Part shown: positions 1-7,532 of the stretch, piece after piece
Position numbering within the stretch: position 1 is the stretch's first letter
Layout of the letters: every line of letters begins with the position of its first letter
Assembly: GCA_044338255.1 (NCBI GenBank)
Contig: JBIILZ010000029.1
Coordinates: forward strand, 1-35,879
Length of the DNA: 35,879 bases
Reading direction: 5' to 3'
DNA from: CAIUVD01 sp044338255
GTDB lineage: Bacteria > Planctomycetota > UBA11346
Position numbers and translations under genes: made by a program
Notes under the pieces: model-generated
What the model was told of the DNA's origin: nothing
Databases searched by the model: none
The model's input: the letters and a program-made list of their open reading frames with translations, nothing else

Positions 1-1
1 A

Positions 2-103
2 CACCTGGTCAACAAAAACGGATGGATCTGCATCGCCCTACAGGCGCTTGGTATTTCAGAGGATTGCATCAAGCCCGTGCTTTCACGATTGGAATTATAT
101 TAA
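2..103 (+). CDS. 3' end of an unidentified ORF (partial, cut by window start)
   Basis: An open frame enters from the left edge and ends at a TAA at 101-103, giving 33 residues that finish SRLELY. I do not recognise the family. The stretch is AT-richer than the GC-rich genes to its right, and its end overlaps by 9 bases the end of the truncated sigma factor on the other strand. The clean open frame and convergent overlap are why it is listed, but a frame of this length could be chance. It could be the tail of a gene brought in by the event that truncated the sigma factor. Confidence 0.35.
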   Translation, partial: HLVNKNGWICIALQALGISEDCIKPVLSRLELY

Positions 104-361
104 AATTCGAACTCTTGAGTGTGCGAAGTAGGTGACTCGCTGCAACCAGGCTTCCAGCGCCGGCGCCCGCGCGGCGGCAGCGGGCTTGCGCATGAGCAGC
201 AGGAATACCGCCTGCACGCAATCCTCGCTCTCGCCGGGCGGGGCCTGACGTCGACAGGCGGCGGTGACCAGCCCGTGATGACGCACGGCGAGTACGGCAA
301 ACGCCTCGCTATCGCCGCCGAGCCAGCGAGAGAGCAGATCGAAATCAGTGAATTCATGCAT
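95..361 (-). pseudogene. Truncated ECF-type sigma factor, region 2 only
   Basis: The 88-residue product resembles the N-terminal half of an extracytoplasmic-function sigma-70 factor. It has the region 2 pattern: a DSEAFAVLAVRHHGLV helix, then ESEDCVQAVFLLLMRKP (the usual aeDavQatFl core-binding helix), then LEAWLQRVTYFA. Full-length factors continue through region 4, the -35-binding helix-turn-helix, to about 170-200 residues. Here the similarity stops at VTYFA (near base 119), and about ten unrelated residues precede a stop. The start at 361 has AAGG about ten bases upstream. A perfect GACCGC-TGC-GCGGTC hairpin at 378-392 lies in its leader with no T-run. Without region 4 it should not recognise a promoter alone, so I call it a remnant. 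It could instead be a short sigma-like regulator. Confidence 0.6.
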
Positions 362-443
362 GGTGATGCCGCCTTATGACCGCTGCGCGGTCCGCTCTGA
401 CAGCGACTTTCGCGGCTGCTATTTAGTGGGCATCACCAGGGAA

Positions 444-1853
444 TTAGTCGGAGAATCCAAAGAATCTTCGCGGATTGCGATAGCAGATATCGCCGACCAT
501 CGCGGCCACCAGGTCGTGATCGTCGGGGAGTAAGCCGCCGCTCATGTCGCGGCCGAGGATCCGGCACAGCAGTCGGCGGAAGTATTCGTGACGCGTGAAG
601 CTCAGGAATGAACGGCTGTCGGTGGTCATGCCGATGAAGTTCGCAAGTACGCCGAGCTGGCTGAGAGCTTCGATCTGCCGGGTCATGCCGTCGAGCTGGT
701 CGAGGAACCACCAGCCCGGTCCGTGCTGGATGCGGCCGACGCCGGAACCGTCTTCGAAGCAGCCGCAGAGTGCGACGAGGGCTTCGTTATCGCGGGGGTT
801 GAGGTTGTAGAGCACCGTTTTTGGAAGGTTGCCGGCGACATCGAGGCGCGAGAGGAACTCGGCCAGCGGCCGTATGTAGTCGACGGCGGCGATGCTGTCG
901 AAGCCGGTGGCCGGGGGCAGGATCGCGCCCAAGCGCCGGTTGACCCCGCGCTGGGCCCCGAGGTGAAACTGCTGCACCCAGCCACGGCGGGCATCGAGCT
1001 CTGCCAGACGCTCCAGCAGCCAGGCCTGGAAGCGGGCGGCGCGGAGGGGATCGATGACCGCCTCGGCGCGGGCGTCAGCGACGATGACGGCGGCTTCGGC
1101 ATCCGTCGCCGGTTCGCCGGGCATGGTCTCCAGGCCGTGGTCGGAAGCGCGGCAACCGAGCGCATGGAAGGCCTCGTGGCGGCGGGCGAACGCCGTCAGC
1201 AAGTCGTCGGCGTTTGCGATCGTCATGCCGGCGGACTCGCCGAGGCGCTCGACCCACTTGTTCCAAGTTTGGCCATCGGCGATGGCCAGGGCGGAATCGG
1301 GCCGCCAGGTGGGCCGTACCTGGGTGATGCAGCGCGCATCGGCGGCGATGGCGCGGTGATGTTCCAGATGATCGCTGGGATCGTCGGTGGTGCAGAGGAC
1401 CTCGACACGCATCTGGCGGAGGATCCCGCGCGGGCTGAAATCCGGCTCACTCAGGCGCGCCGACATCGCCTCCCAGACGGCATCAGCGGTCGCTGGCGAG
1501 AGCAGCTGGTTGCGGATGCCGAAGGGCCGGCGCAGTTCGAGGTGCGTCCAGTGGTAGAGCGGATTGCGCAGCAGACGCGGAACAGTGGCGGCCCAGGCTG
1601 CGAACTTCTCGCGCGCCGGGGCCTCGCCCGAGCATAGCCGCTCCGGAACACCGCAGGCGCGCATCGTCCGCCATTTGTAGTGATCGCCCTGCAGCCACAG
1701 CGCCGTGGGATCGGCGAAGGGCTGGTCGCGGGCGACTAGCGCCGGATCGAGGTGGCTGTGGTAATCGATGATCGGCAGATCGGCGGCGACCTCATGGTAG
1801 AGGCGCCGCGCCTGGGCGCTGTCGAGCAGGAAATCATCGTCGAGGAAGGCCAT
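444..1853 (-). CDS. uxaC: Uronate isomerase (glucuronate/galacturonate isomerase)
   Basis: Cytoplasmic enzyme converting D-glucuronate to D-fructuronate and D-galacturonate to D-tagaturonate, the first step of hexuronate breakdown. The 469-residue product matches the family length of about 470. It shows the amidohydrolase-fold metal motif IIDYHSHLDP (His32, His34), followed by the family's GDHYKWRTMRACGV block, the VEVLCTTDDPSDHLEHH segment and a late WWFLDQLDGMTRQIE block. It is the last gene of the long - strand run, 53 bp after the hexuronate carrier. Its presence beside uxuA, kdgK and eda fixes the role as uronate catabolism. No convincing rho-independent terminator follows the stop at 444. 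Confidence 0.96.
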   Translation of the reverse strand: MAFLDDDFLLDSAQARRLYHEVAADLPIIDYHSHLDPALVARDQPFADPTALWLQGDHYKWRTMRACGVPERLCSGEAPAREKFAAWAATVPRLLRNPLYHWTHLELRRPFGIRNQLLSPATADAVWEAMSARLSEPDFSPRGILRQMRVEVLCTTDDPSDHLEHHRAIAADARCITQVRPTWRPDSALAIADGQTWNKWVERLGESAGMTIANADDLLTAFARRHEAFHALGCRASDHGLETMPGEPATDAEAAVIVADARAEAVIDPLRAARFQAWLLERLAELDARRGWVQQFHLGAQRGVNRRLGAILPPATGFDSIAAVDYIRPLAEFLSRLDVAGNLPKTVLYNLNPRDNEALVALCGCFEDGSGVGRIQHGPGWWFLDQLDGMTRQIEALSQLGVLANFIGMTTDSRSFLSFTRHEYFRRLLCRILGRDMSGGLLPDDHDLVAAMVGDICYRNPRRFFGFSD

Positions 1854-1906
1854 GTCGGCAGGCTCCGAAGAGGGAGGGGATCAGGAGGAGTCGGCGCCGG
1901 ACGCGC

Positions 1907-3193
1907 TCAGGGCATCGCCGCTGTCCGTGGGGCGCGCAGCAGCGGTCGCAGGCACAGCCAGCCGACGAGGTAGGCGCAGCCCGCCACCAGCAGGATCGGC
2001 CCGAAGCCGATGCCCCGGGTCAGGACCTCGCCGATCACCTGCTGGGCGATGACCGAGGCCAGACCGCCAGCGAACACGCCCAGGCTGGTGACCATCGCCA
2101 CCGAATGCTGGGGGACGTGGTCGCCGGCCAGAGAGAAGATGTTCGCCGACCAACCCTGATGGGCAGCTGCGGCCAGGCCGATGAGCAGGCTGGCGTACCA
2201 GTGGTTGGTCACCTGTGGCACCAGCATCACCGGCAGCACGCAGGCCCCGCAGACCAGCAACGCCGTGAGCCTGGCCCTGGCAACCGCCCAGCCCTGCCCG
2301 ATCAGCGCCGACGACAGCCAGCCGCCGGCGATGCTGCCGAAGCAGCCGAGGCCGTAGACCAGGGACACGTCCCAGAGGATGGCCTCGCGTGCGAGTCCGA
2401 AGCGAGAAGCGAGGAGCTTGGGCAACCAGAAGAGCCAGAACCACCAGATGGGTGCCGAGCAGGCGAAGCCGATTAGGATACCCCAGGTCGAACGCAGACG
2501 CAGCAGCTGCAGCCATCCCATGGGTAAACCATTTCCCGTTTCCAGGGGCGGATCCTGGGTGATCCAGGCGCGTTCCGCCGCACCCAGGCGCCGCGACTTT
2601 TCAGGGTCGGTGTACAGCAGCCACCACAGGACCATCCACAGCAGGCCGGCCACGCCGAGGACCAGGAATGGGAGCTTCCAGCCACCGAGTTCAGCCAGAC
2701 CGAGGACCACCAGTGGCGCTAGCAGCGAACCGACGTTGGCCCCGGAATTAAAGATGCCGGTGGCCAGCGAACGTTCACGGCCGGGAAACCATTGCGCCGT
2801 GGCGCGGATGGCGGCGGGGAAGTTGCCGGCCTCGCCGAGTCCCAGGCCGAAGCGGGCGATGAGGAATCCGACCCAGGTGCTGGCCAGGGCATGGGCGGCG
2901 ATGGCCACGCTCCACACCCCGACGCTGAGCCCATAACCGAGCTTCGTTCCCAGGCGGATGAGCAGCGGCCCGATCGCCACCAGCCCGATCATGTAAGCGA
3001 TTTGGAAGCCATTGACGATGAAGGCATAGGTACGGTCGTTCCAGCCGAATTGCTTCTCCAGTTCGGGTGCCAAGAGCCCGAGCACCTGCCGATCCATGTA
3101 GTTGATCGCGGTGGCCAGGAAGAGCAGACCGCAGATAAGCCAACGGACATGACCACGACGAGGTGCGGTCGCGGAGACAGGTGTCGAGGTCAT
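1907..3193 (-). CDS. exuT: MFS hexuronate transporter, ExuT-like (anion:cation symporter family)
   Basis: Inner-membrane carrier of 428 residues with about 12 hydrophobic segments, predicted to import hexuronates with protons. Family marks include the first helix followed by INYMDRQVLGLLAPELEK, the loop GEAGNFPAAIRATAQWFPGR and then FNSGANVGSLLAPL, all typical of the ExuT/GudP/phthalate branch of the major facilitator superfamily. The start lies 3 bp after the uxuA stop, so the two are probably translationally coupled, and uxaC follows 53 bp later. Placement between a dehydratase and an isomerase of hexuronate catabolism supports a uronate substrate. The exact sugar acid (glucuronate, galacturonate, or an unsaturated uronate) cannot be read from sequence. 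Confidence 0.87.
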   Translation of the reverse strand: MTSTPVSATAPRRGHVRWLICGLLFLATAINYMDRQVLGLLAPELEKQFGWNDRTYAFIVNGFQIAYMIGLVAIGPLLIRLGTKLGYGLSVGVWSVAIAAHALASTWVGFLIARFGLGLGEAGNFPAAIRATAQWFPGRERSLATGIFNSGANVGSLLAPLVVLGLAELGGWKLPFLVLGVAGLLWMVLWWLLYTDPEKSRRLGAAERAWITQDPPLETGNGLPMGWLQLLRLRSTWGILIGFACSAPIWWFWLFWLPKLLASRFGLAREAILWDVSLVYGLGCFGSIAGGWLSSALIGQGWAVARARLTALLVCGACVLPVMLVPQVTNHWYASLLIGLAAAAHQGWSANIFSLAGDHVPQHSVAMVTSLGVFAGGLASVIAQQVIGEVLTRGIGFGPILLVAGCAYLVGWLCLRPLLRAPRTAAMP

Positions 3194-3196
3194 GGT

Positions 3197-4267
3197 TCAG
3201 GCCGATCCCAGCGACTGCAGGGCGGCGCGCATGTAGCCGCAGGCGAAGGCCATGCCGGCGTGCCACGGGGCCGCGCAGGACATCCCCGGGGCATGGTCGG
3301 GAATGAGCACACCGCGGTAGTCGTTGTCCTTGAGGATGCGCAGGACCTTGAGCATGTCGATGTCGCCCTCGTCGATGAAGGTCTCCTGGTAGTTCGGCAC
3401 CCGGCCGCGCACATTGCGGAAATGGATGTAGCCGATGCGCTGCTGACGACTGTAGGTGTCGACCGTCTCGTAGATGTCGCCCTCGCTCATCTCGGCCAGG
3501 GTTCCGAGGCAGAACTCGAGCTGATTGCTGGGGCTCGGCTGGAGATCGAGCAGGCGCTGGTAGAGCCGTGGCTGATGCACCAGGCGCGGCTGGCCACGCA
3601 CCGTTGGCATCGGCGGATCATCGGGGTGGGCGGCAAGGATCACGCCGGCCTCTTCGGCCACCGGCACGAGGGCGGCGAGGAACTCCGCGAGGCGGCTCCA
3701 GAGCTGCTCGTGGGAGATTGGCGGCAGGGTTCCGGGCCCGGCGTGCTCATCGTAGATCATGTTCCAGACCATGCCCTTGGGGATGGGCTGGTCGTAGGCG
3801 CCCTCGACCACCACGACCTCGGCATTGCCCCGGCCAGAGGATTTCTTGGTGCGCCCGGCGACCCCGGCGATCGAGAAGTTGTAGCCGAACACCGGGATGC
3901 CGGCGGCGCCGACGTTGCGAATGAGGGTCCCGAGATTGCGCAGCTGGGCCTGTTTCTGCGGCCCGTCGAGCAGGACATCGTGCCAGTGCGCGGGATCGAA
4001 GTTTTCGATCGCCGCCAGGATCAGGCCGTGGGCCTCGATCTGCAGGCGTATGTCGGTCAGTTCCTCGACCGTCCACAGGTGGGCGGGATCCCCGGCCAGG
4101 CCCCAGCCACGATCGTCGCCGACAGGTTGATCGTTGGCGGGATTGGCGCGAGCCGAACGGAAGTAATCGACCATGTGCAGGACGATGTGGGTGGCGCCAC
4201 ACTGACGCGCGAAATCCAGATGGGCGCGATCGAGCTGATGGCGGTAGAGGCCGAATCCGAGATGCAT
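3197..4267 (-). CDS. uxuA: D-mannonate dehydratase (UxuA family)
   Basis: Dehydrates D-mannonate to 2-keto-3-deoxygluconate in the cytoplasm; a Mn-dependent xylose-isomerase-like TIM barrel. The 356-residue product carries the family metal sites in order: HPDDPP (214-219), FCLGTL with Cys253, HFRN with His282, then PDH with Asp324. This is the His-Cys-His-Asp set known for UxuA, with near-identical spacing. A longer in-frame start exists at 4366, but its extra 33 residues are low-complexity and look non-coding. I chose MHLGFGLY at 4267, which has AAGGAAA a few bases upstream. It is shorter than E. coli UxuA (394), so another acid-sugar dehydratase specificity is possible. Its stop is 3 bp before the exuT start. 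Confidence 0.87.
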   Translation of the reverse strand: MHLGFGLYRHQLDRAHLDFARQCGATHIVLHMVDYFRSARANPANDQPVGDDRGWGLAGDPAHLWTVEELTDIRLQIEAHGLILAAIENFDPAHWHDVLLDGPQKQAQLRNLGTLIRNVGAAGIPVFGYNFSIAGVAGRTKKSSGRGNAEVVVVEGAYDQPIPKGMVWNMIYDEHAGPGTLPPISHEQLWSRLAEFLAALVPVAEEAGVILAAHPDDPPMPTVRGQPRLVHQPRLYQRLLDLQPSPSNQLEFCLGTLAEMSEGDIYETVDTYSRQQRIGYIHFRNVRGRVPNYQETFIDEGDIDMLKVLRILKDNDYRGVLIPDHAPGMSCAAPWHAGMAFACGYMRAALQSLGSA

Positions 4268-4337
4268 GGGGGTTTCCTTAACCGGCGGGCGAGATGTTGA
4301 ATTGTGGAGTAGGTTGGGCTGGGTGAGCGGCAGGCGC

Positions 4338-5003
4338 TCAGAGGATGCCGTACTTGGCGAAGGCATCGGCGGTGAGCATGCCGTTTTCGATCTCGCGACG
4401 GACGAGCTTCTCGCCGCGAGCTTTTTCGAGGGCGGCGGTGATCACCGTTTCGACCAGCGGGCTGGGGATGACCACCACGCCATCGATATCACCGAAGATG
4501 ACATCACCAGGTTCGATGACCGTGCCTTCGACCTCGATGCGGCAGCGGAAGTCGACGACCTGCATGCGCGGACCGGAATCCTGAGCCCAGGTCCCGCGGC
4601 TGAAGACCGGCCAGCCTTGCTCAAGCACCTTCGGCGTGTCGCGGTGCCAGCCGTTGACCACCGCACCCACGGCGCCGCGGGTGCGGGCGGCGGCGGTCAT
4701 GATCTCGCCCCAATTGGCGCTCTGCATGGTCCCGCCGGTGGCGATGTAGATCTCGCCGCTCTTGAGGTCATCCAGCGCTTGGCACATCTTGCCGAAAGGC
4801 TTGGCCTGATGGCCGAAGACATCGATCTGTAGCACTGGCATGGCGCGGCCGGCGAGCTGCATCGCGGGTAGCAACGGGCGTACCGCCGGCGGCAGGAACT
4901 GGTGGAAGCGGCCGTGCTGGTCGAGGATGTCCCCGACCACCGGAGTGTAGAGCGTTTGGCGCATCAGCGTGAAGAGGCTGGCGTCGTCATTCCATTCGGG
5001 CAT
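4338..5003 (-). CDS. RraA-like protein (HMG/CHA aldolase-type fold)
   Basis: A 221-residue protein of the RraA / 4-hydroxy-4-methyl-2-oxoglutarate aldolase family. Members are metal-dependent class II pyruvate aldolases and oxaloacetate decarboxylases, or, in E. coli, an RNase E inhibitor. Visible marks are VVGDILDQHGR near the N-terminus, GEIMTAAARTRGAVGAVVNG and the following WHRDT (the family's G-x-RD metal/substrate site), and FGDIDGVVVIP near residue 170. It sits inside the uronate block, 35 bp after the SDR and 70 bp before uxuA. Relatives are frequent in sugar-acid operons, usually without known function. A side aldolase acting on a keto-acid intermediate is plausible; an RNase E role is unlikely here. 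The family call is firm, the reaction is not. Confidence 0.78.
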   Translation of the reverse strand: MPEWNDDASLFTLMRQTLYTPVVGDILDQHGRFHQFLPPAVRPLLPAMQLAGRAMPVLQIDVFGHQAKPFGKMCQALDDLKSGEIYIATGGTMQSANWGEIMTAAARTRGAVGAVVNGWHRDTPKVLEQGWPVFSRGTWAQDSGPRMQVVDFRCRIEVEGTVIEPGDVIFGDIDGVVVIPSPLVETVITAALEKARGEKLVRREIENGMLTADAFAKYGIL

Positions 5004-5038
5004 GGGGGATCATTCCTGTCAGATCGTGGATAAATGGT

Positions 5039-5800
5039 TCAGAAGCCGATGGCGGCGCCGCCGTCGACCGGCAGGACTACGCCGGTGACGAAGGCGCCGG
5101 CAGGCGAGGCGAGGTAGACGGCGGCGGCGCCGATATCGCTGGCGGCGCCGAAGCGGCCCAGCGGCGTACGCCCGAGGATCTTGCGCTTGCGCTCAGGATC
5201 GCTGTCGACCGCCTTGCGCATCATTTCGCTGTCGATCCAGCCGGGGGCGATGGCGTTGACGCGCACCCCTTGGCTACCGAGTTCCACCGCCATGGTGCGG
5301 GTCATGCCCACCAGCGCACACTTCGCCGCGCTATAGGCGGTCACCAGCGGGATGCCGAAGATCGCCGCCATCGAGGCGATGTTGATCACCACTCCATCCT
5401 TGCGCGCGGTCATGTCCGGCAGGCAGGCCCGGGCCAGGGCGTGGGCACCCAGGACATGGGTCGAGAGCACCCGGCTGAACTCGGCCTCGGTGATGTCTTG
5501 AACGGGCTTCTTTAGGTGGACCCCGGCATTGTTGACGAGGATGTCGATGCGTCCGTGACGGCGCAGGATTTCCGCCACCAGGGCCGGAGCGAGCTCACTC
5601 TGATCGACGTCGTGGGCGATGGCATCGGCGTGCGGACCGATACCGGCCGCTGCTTGCTGCAGCACTTCCAGGCGGCGGCCGGCGATCACCACCGTCGCTC
5701 CGGCCTCGACCATGGCTTTGGCAATGCCCAGGCCGAGGCCGGTGCCGCCGCCGGTGATGAGGGCGACGCGATTGGCGAGAGAGAACGGGGAAGTGGTCAT
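5039..5800 (-). CDS. SDR-family oxidoreductase, probable fructuronate reductase (gluconate 5-dehydrogenase-like)
   Basis: Classical short-chain dehydrogenase, 253 residues. It has the nucleotide-binding GGGTGLGLG (17-25), NNAG (90-93), catalytic Ser143, Tyr156 and Lys160 (YSAAK), and the APGWIDSEMM segment after the active site. The start at 5800 (MTTSPFSLANRVALITGG) is the family start; an open frame 70 codons further upstream is low-complexity. Known relatives oxidise or reduce 5-keto sugar acids, and in Bacillus an SDR serves as the D-mannonate oxidoreductase. As the window has no polyol-dehydrogenase-type UxuB, this gene is the natural candidate for the fructuronate-to-mannonate step; that is inference from context. 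Its first codons resemble the start of the neighbouring fucosidase gene. Confidence 0.88.
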   Translation of the reverse strand: MTTSPFSLANRVALITGGGTGLGLGIAKAMVEAGATVVIAGRRLEVLQQAAAGIGPHADAIAHDVDQSELAPALVAEILRRHGRIDILVNNAGVHLKKPVQDITEAEFSRVLSTHVLGAHALARACLPDMTARKDGVVINIASMAAIFGIPLVTAYSAAKCALVGMTRTMAVELGSQGVRVNAIAPGWIDSEMMRKAVDSDPERKRKILGRTPLGRFGAASDIGAAAVYLASPAGAFVTGVVLPVDGGAAIGF

Positions 5801-5847
5801 GGGTGTACGGGTATCGTCCAGGGTGGGTGGTGATGGCGTGATGATGA

Positions 5848-7482
5848 TTAGGGTCGCGCTGGCTGATGGTTTGTATCGGCTTTCTCTGCCTTCTGGGCGT
5901 TCTCCGCTTTCTTTGCGTTTTCCGCCTCCTTTGCTTTCTCCGCCTCCTTGGCCTCCTGCTCCATCTGATCGCCGACATTGGTCAGACCGGATTCCCAACC
6001 CGTGGGCCATTCGGATTTGGCGGGAGGCGGCCCGACCTGGATCGGAGCGATGCCGGCGGCGGGACCGTCGAGTTCGAGCTTGACGATGGTCGAGACCGCC
6101 TGCTGATCAGCCTTGGCGACGGTGAGTTGGACCGCCTGATCGCTTTGCACGACCGTTACCACGCCGCCCGTGAGCAGTGAACTGGCGAGGATCTTCCGGC
6201 CCAGGCCGGGCAAGGTCAGGGTCTCGCTCGGCCAGCGTAGGACATGCACATACATCGTGTTGCCGCGGTGGGTGCTGGCGACTTCAGCGCAATTCTTGTA
6301 GGGGCCGCCCCGGGTGGCGTAGATCGATTCGCCGTATTTCCCCAGCCAGGCGCCCATCTGCAACAGCACCTCGCGCTGTTCCGGCGCAATTTCTCCTGCG
6401 GGAGTCGGGCCGACATTGAGCAGCATGTTCCCGCCGCCGCCAACCACGTTGATGAGTAGCCGCAAGCAGGTTTCTGCCGGCTTCACCCCATCCTTGACGC
6501 CACCCCACGACCATTGGTTGTGGGCCGACAGGGTCATGCAGGACTCCCACGGATGGCTGTTGTCGAAATCGCCGATCTTTTGCTCCGGGGTCCGGAAGTC
6601 GCCGCCATTGCCGGTGCGATTGTTGACCAGGATGTCTGGCTGCAGGGCGCGGGCCATGCGGATGGTGGCTGCGCCACGGCCGAGGTACTGGTCAGGCTTG
6701 TCGTTCCACAAGGACAAGATCGGACCGTAGCGCTCGATCAGTTCTCGGGTTTGATCGAGGTTGTACTGCTGGTAGGCCTCCCAGTTGTAGCGGTCCTTCA
6801 AGCCCTGGCCGTTTTTGCCCGTCCACGGAAAATCGGGGTGATACCAGTCAGGCATCGAATAGTACACCCCGAAGCGCAGCCCCTCCGCCCGGCAGGCCTG
6901 GGCCAGTTCACCGATGATATCGCGTTTAAACGGGGTGTTGGCGATGGTGTAGTCGGTAAAGCGGCTCGGCCACATGCAGAACCCGTCATGATGCTTGGCA
7001 ACGGGCACCACGTAGCGGATGCCGGCTTGCTTCGCCAAGGTCATCCAGGCTCCGGCATCGAACTTCGTCGGATTGAAGCGTTCAGGTAGGCGGTCGTATT
7101 CCGCCGCAGGGATCTGCAGGTCGCGGGACCAGCTGAGCTCTTTTCCCGTGAGGCTGACCGGTCCCCAATGAATGAACATACCAAAGCGCAGGTCTTTCCA
7201 GGCCTCGATGGCCTCCATCTTCGCGGCCGGCCAGGATTGGTCGGGGGTATCTTTTTTGGCCTCGGCGAAGTGGACCTTCTCGACCCGCTGAAACTCGCGG
7301 AGGTCGAGCAGTTTGAACGGTGCTCCAGCGGCAGACTCCTGAGCCGGTAGGCACAGGCATGTGCCGACCAGGATAGCCATCGCCGCCGTCGACCCTGTCT
7401 GCCTTATGACGGTGGGGATGCCCTGGCCGAGACTGGTGATCAGGGCGACGTGATTGTTGATTGAAAAGGGTGATGTATTCAT
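5848..7482 (-). CDS. Alpha-L-fucosidase (GH29) with unusual N-terminus and charged C-terminal tail
   Basis: Releases alpha-linked L-fucose from glycans; predicted exported. The GH29 core shows GMFIHWG (His105), the KHHDGF pair (163-168), YYSMPDW and the nucleophile region SLWND with Asp261. Length from this start is 544. Residues 1-36 (MNTSPFSINNHVALIT...) align with the first residues of the adjacent SDR rather than with any fucosidase. They are followed by a hydrophobic stretch (AILVGTCLCLPA) and a likely cleavage site near SAAG. An internal ATG at residue 35 could be the ancestral start, but it leaves a signal with no basic residue, whereas the longer form supplies Arg27. Roughly the last 40 residues are a Lys/Glu/Ala-rich tail built on KAENA-like units. 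SDR follows 47 bp downstream. Confidence 0.88.
   Translation of the reverse strand: MNTSPFSINNHVALITSLGQGIPTVIRQTGSTAAMAILVGTCLCLPAQESAAGAPFKLLDLREFQRVEKVHFAEAKKDTPDQSWPAAKMEAIEAWKDLRFGMFIHWGPVSLTGKELSWSRDLQIPAAEYDRLPERFNPTKFDAGAWMTLAKQAGIRYVVPVAKHHDGFCMWPSRFTDYTIANTPFKRDIIGELAQACRAEGLRFGVYYSMPDWYHPDFPWTGKNGQGLKDRYNWEAYQQYNLDQTRELIERYGPILSLWNDKPDQYLGRGAATIRMARALQPDILVNNRTGNGGDFRTPEQKIGDFDNSHPWESCMTLSAHNQWSWGGVKDGVKPAETCLRLLINVVGGGGNMLLNVGPTPAGEIAPEQREVLLQMGAWLGKYGESIYATRGGPYKNCAEVASTHRGNTMYVHVLRWPSETLTLPGLGRKILASSLLTGGVVTVVQSDQAVQLTVAKADQQAVSTIVKLELDGPAAGIAPIQVGPPPAKSEWPTGWESGLTNVGDQMEQEAKEAEKAKEAENAKKAENAQKAEKADTNHQPARP
7375..7482 (-). other. SDR-gene-derived segment fused in frame to the fucosidase
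   Basis: The first 36 codons of the fucosidase frame align with codons 1-40 of the SDR at 5800. MNTSPFSINNHVALIT matches MTTSPFSLANRVALIT, a four-codon gap removes the glycine-rich turn, then GIPTVIRQTGSTAAMA matches GIAKAMVEAGATVVIA. The match is also visible in DNA, where both share GTCGCCCT[CG]ATCACC, then CTCGGCC and GGGCAT. The gap keeps the frame. Upstream non-coding sequence is not similar. I read this as the remnant of a second SDR gene joined to the fucosidase, probably now serving as the n- and h-region of its export signal. Confidence 0.7.
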
Positions 7483-7532
7483 GGCTCTGCCGTTGTTGTG
7501 TGCGGATGTGCGCGGATGTAAAAAACAAGGAA

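Noticed and set aside
2792..4300. 502-codon + strand open frame opposite exuT and uxuA
   Set aside because: It spans two genes on the other strand that have clear catalytic and membrane motifs; its own product has no recognisable motif.
4268..4366. N-terminal extension of UxuA by 33 residues
   Set aside because: The extension is Ser/Pro/Thr-rich with no family match and overlaps the end of the RraA-like gene, whereas ATG 4267 has a good ribosome site and matches the family start.
5801..6010. 70-residue extension of the SDR upstream of 5800
   Set aside because: It overlaps the fucosidase tail in another frame and is Arg/Gly/Ser-rich; the Rossmann motif begins normally from ATG 5800.
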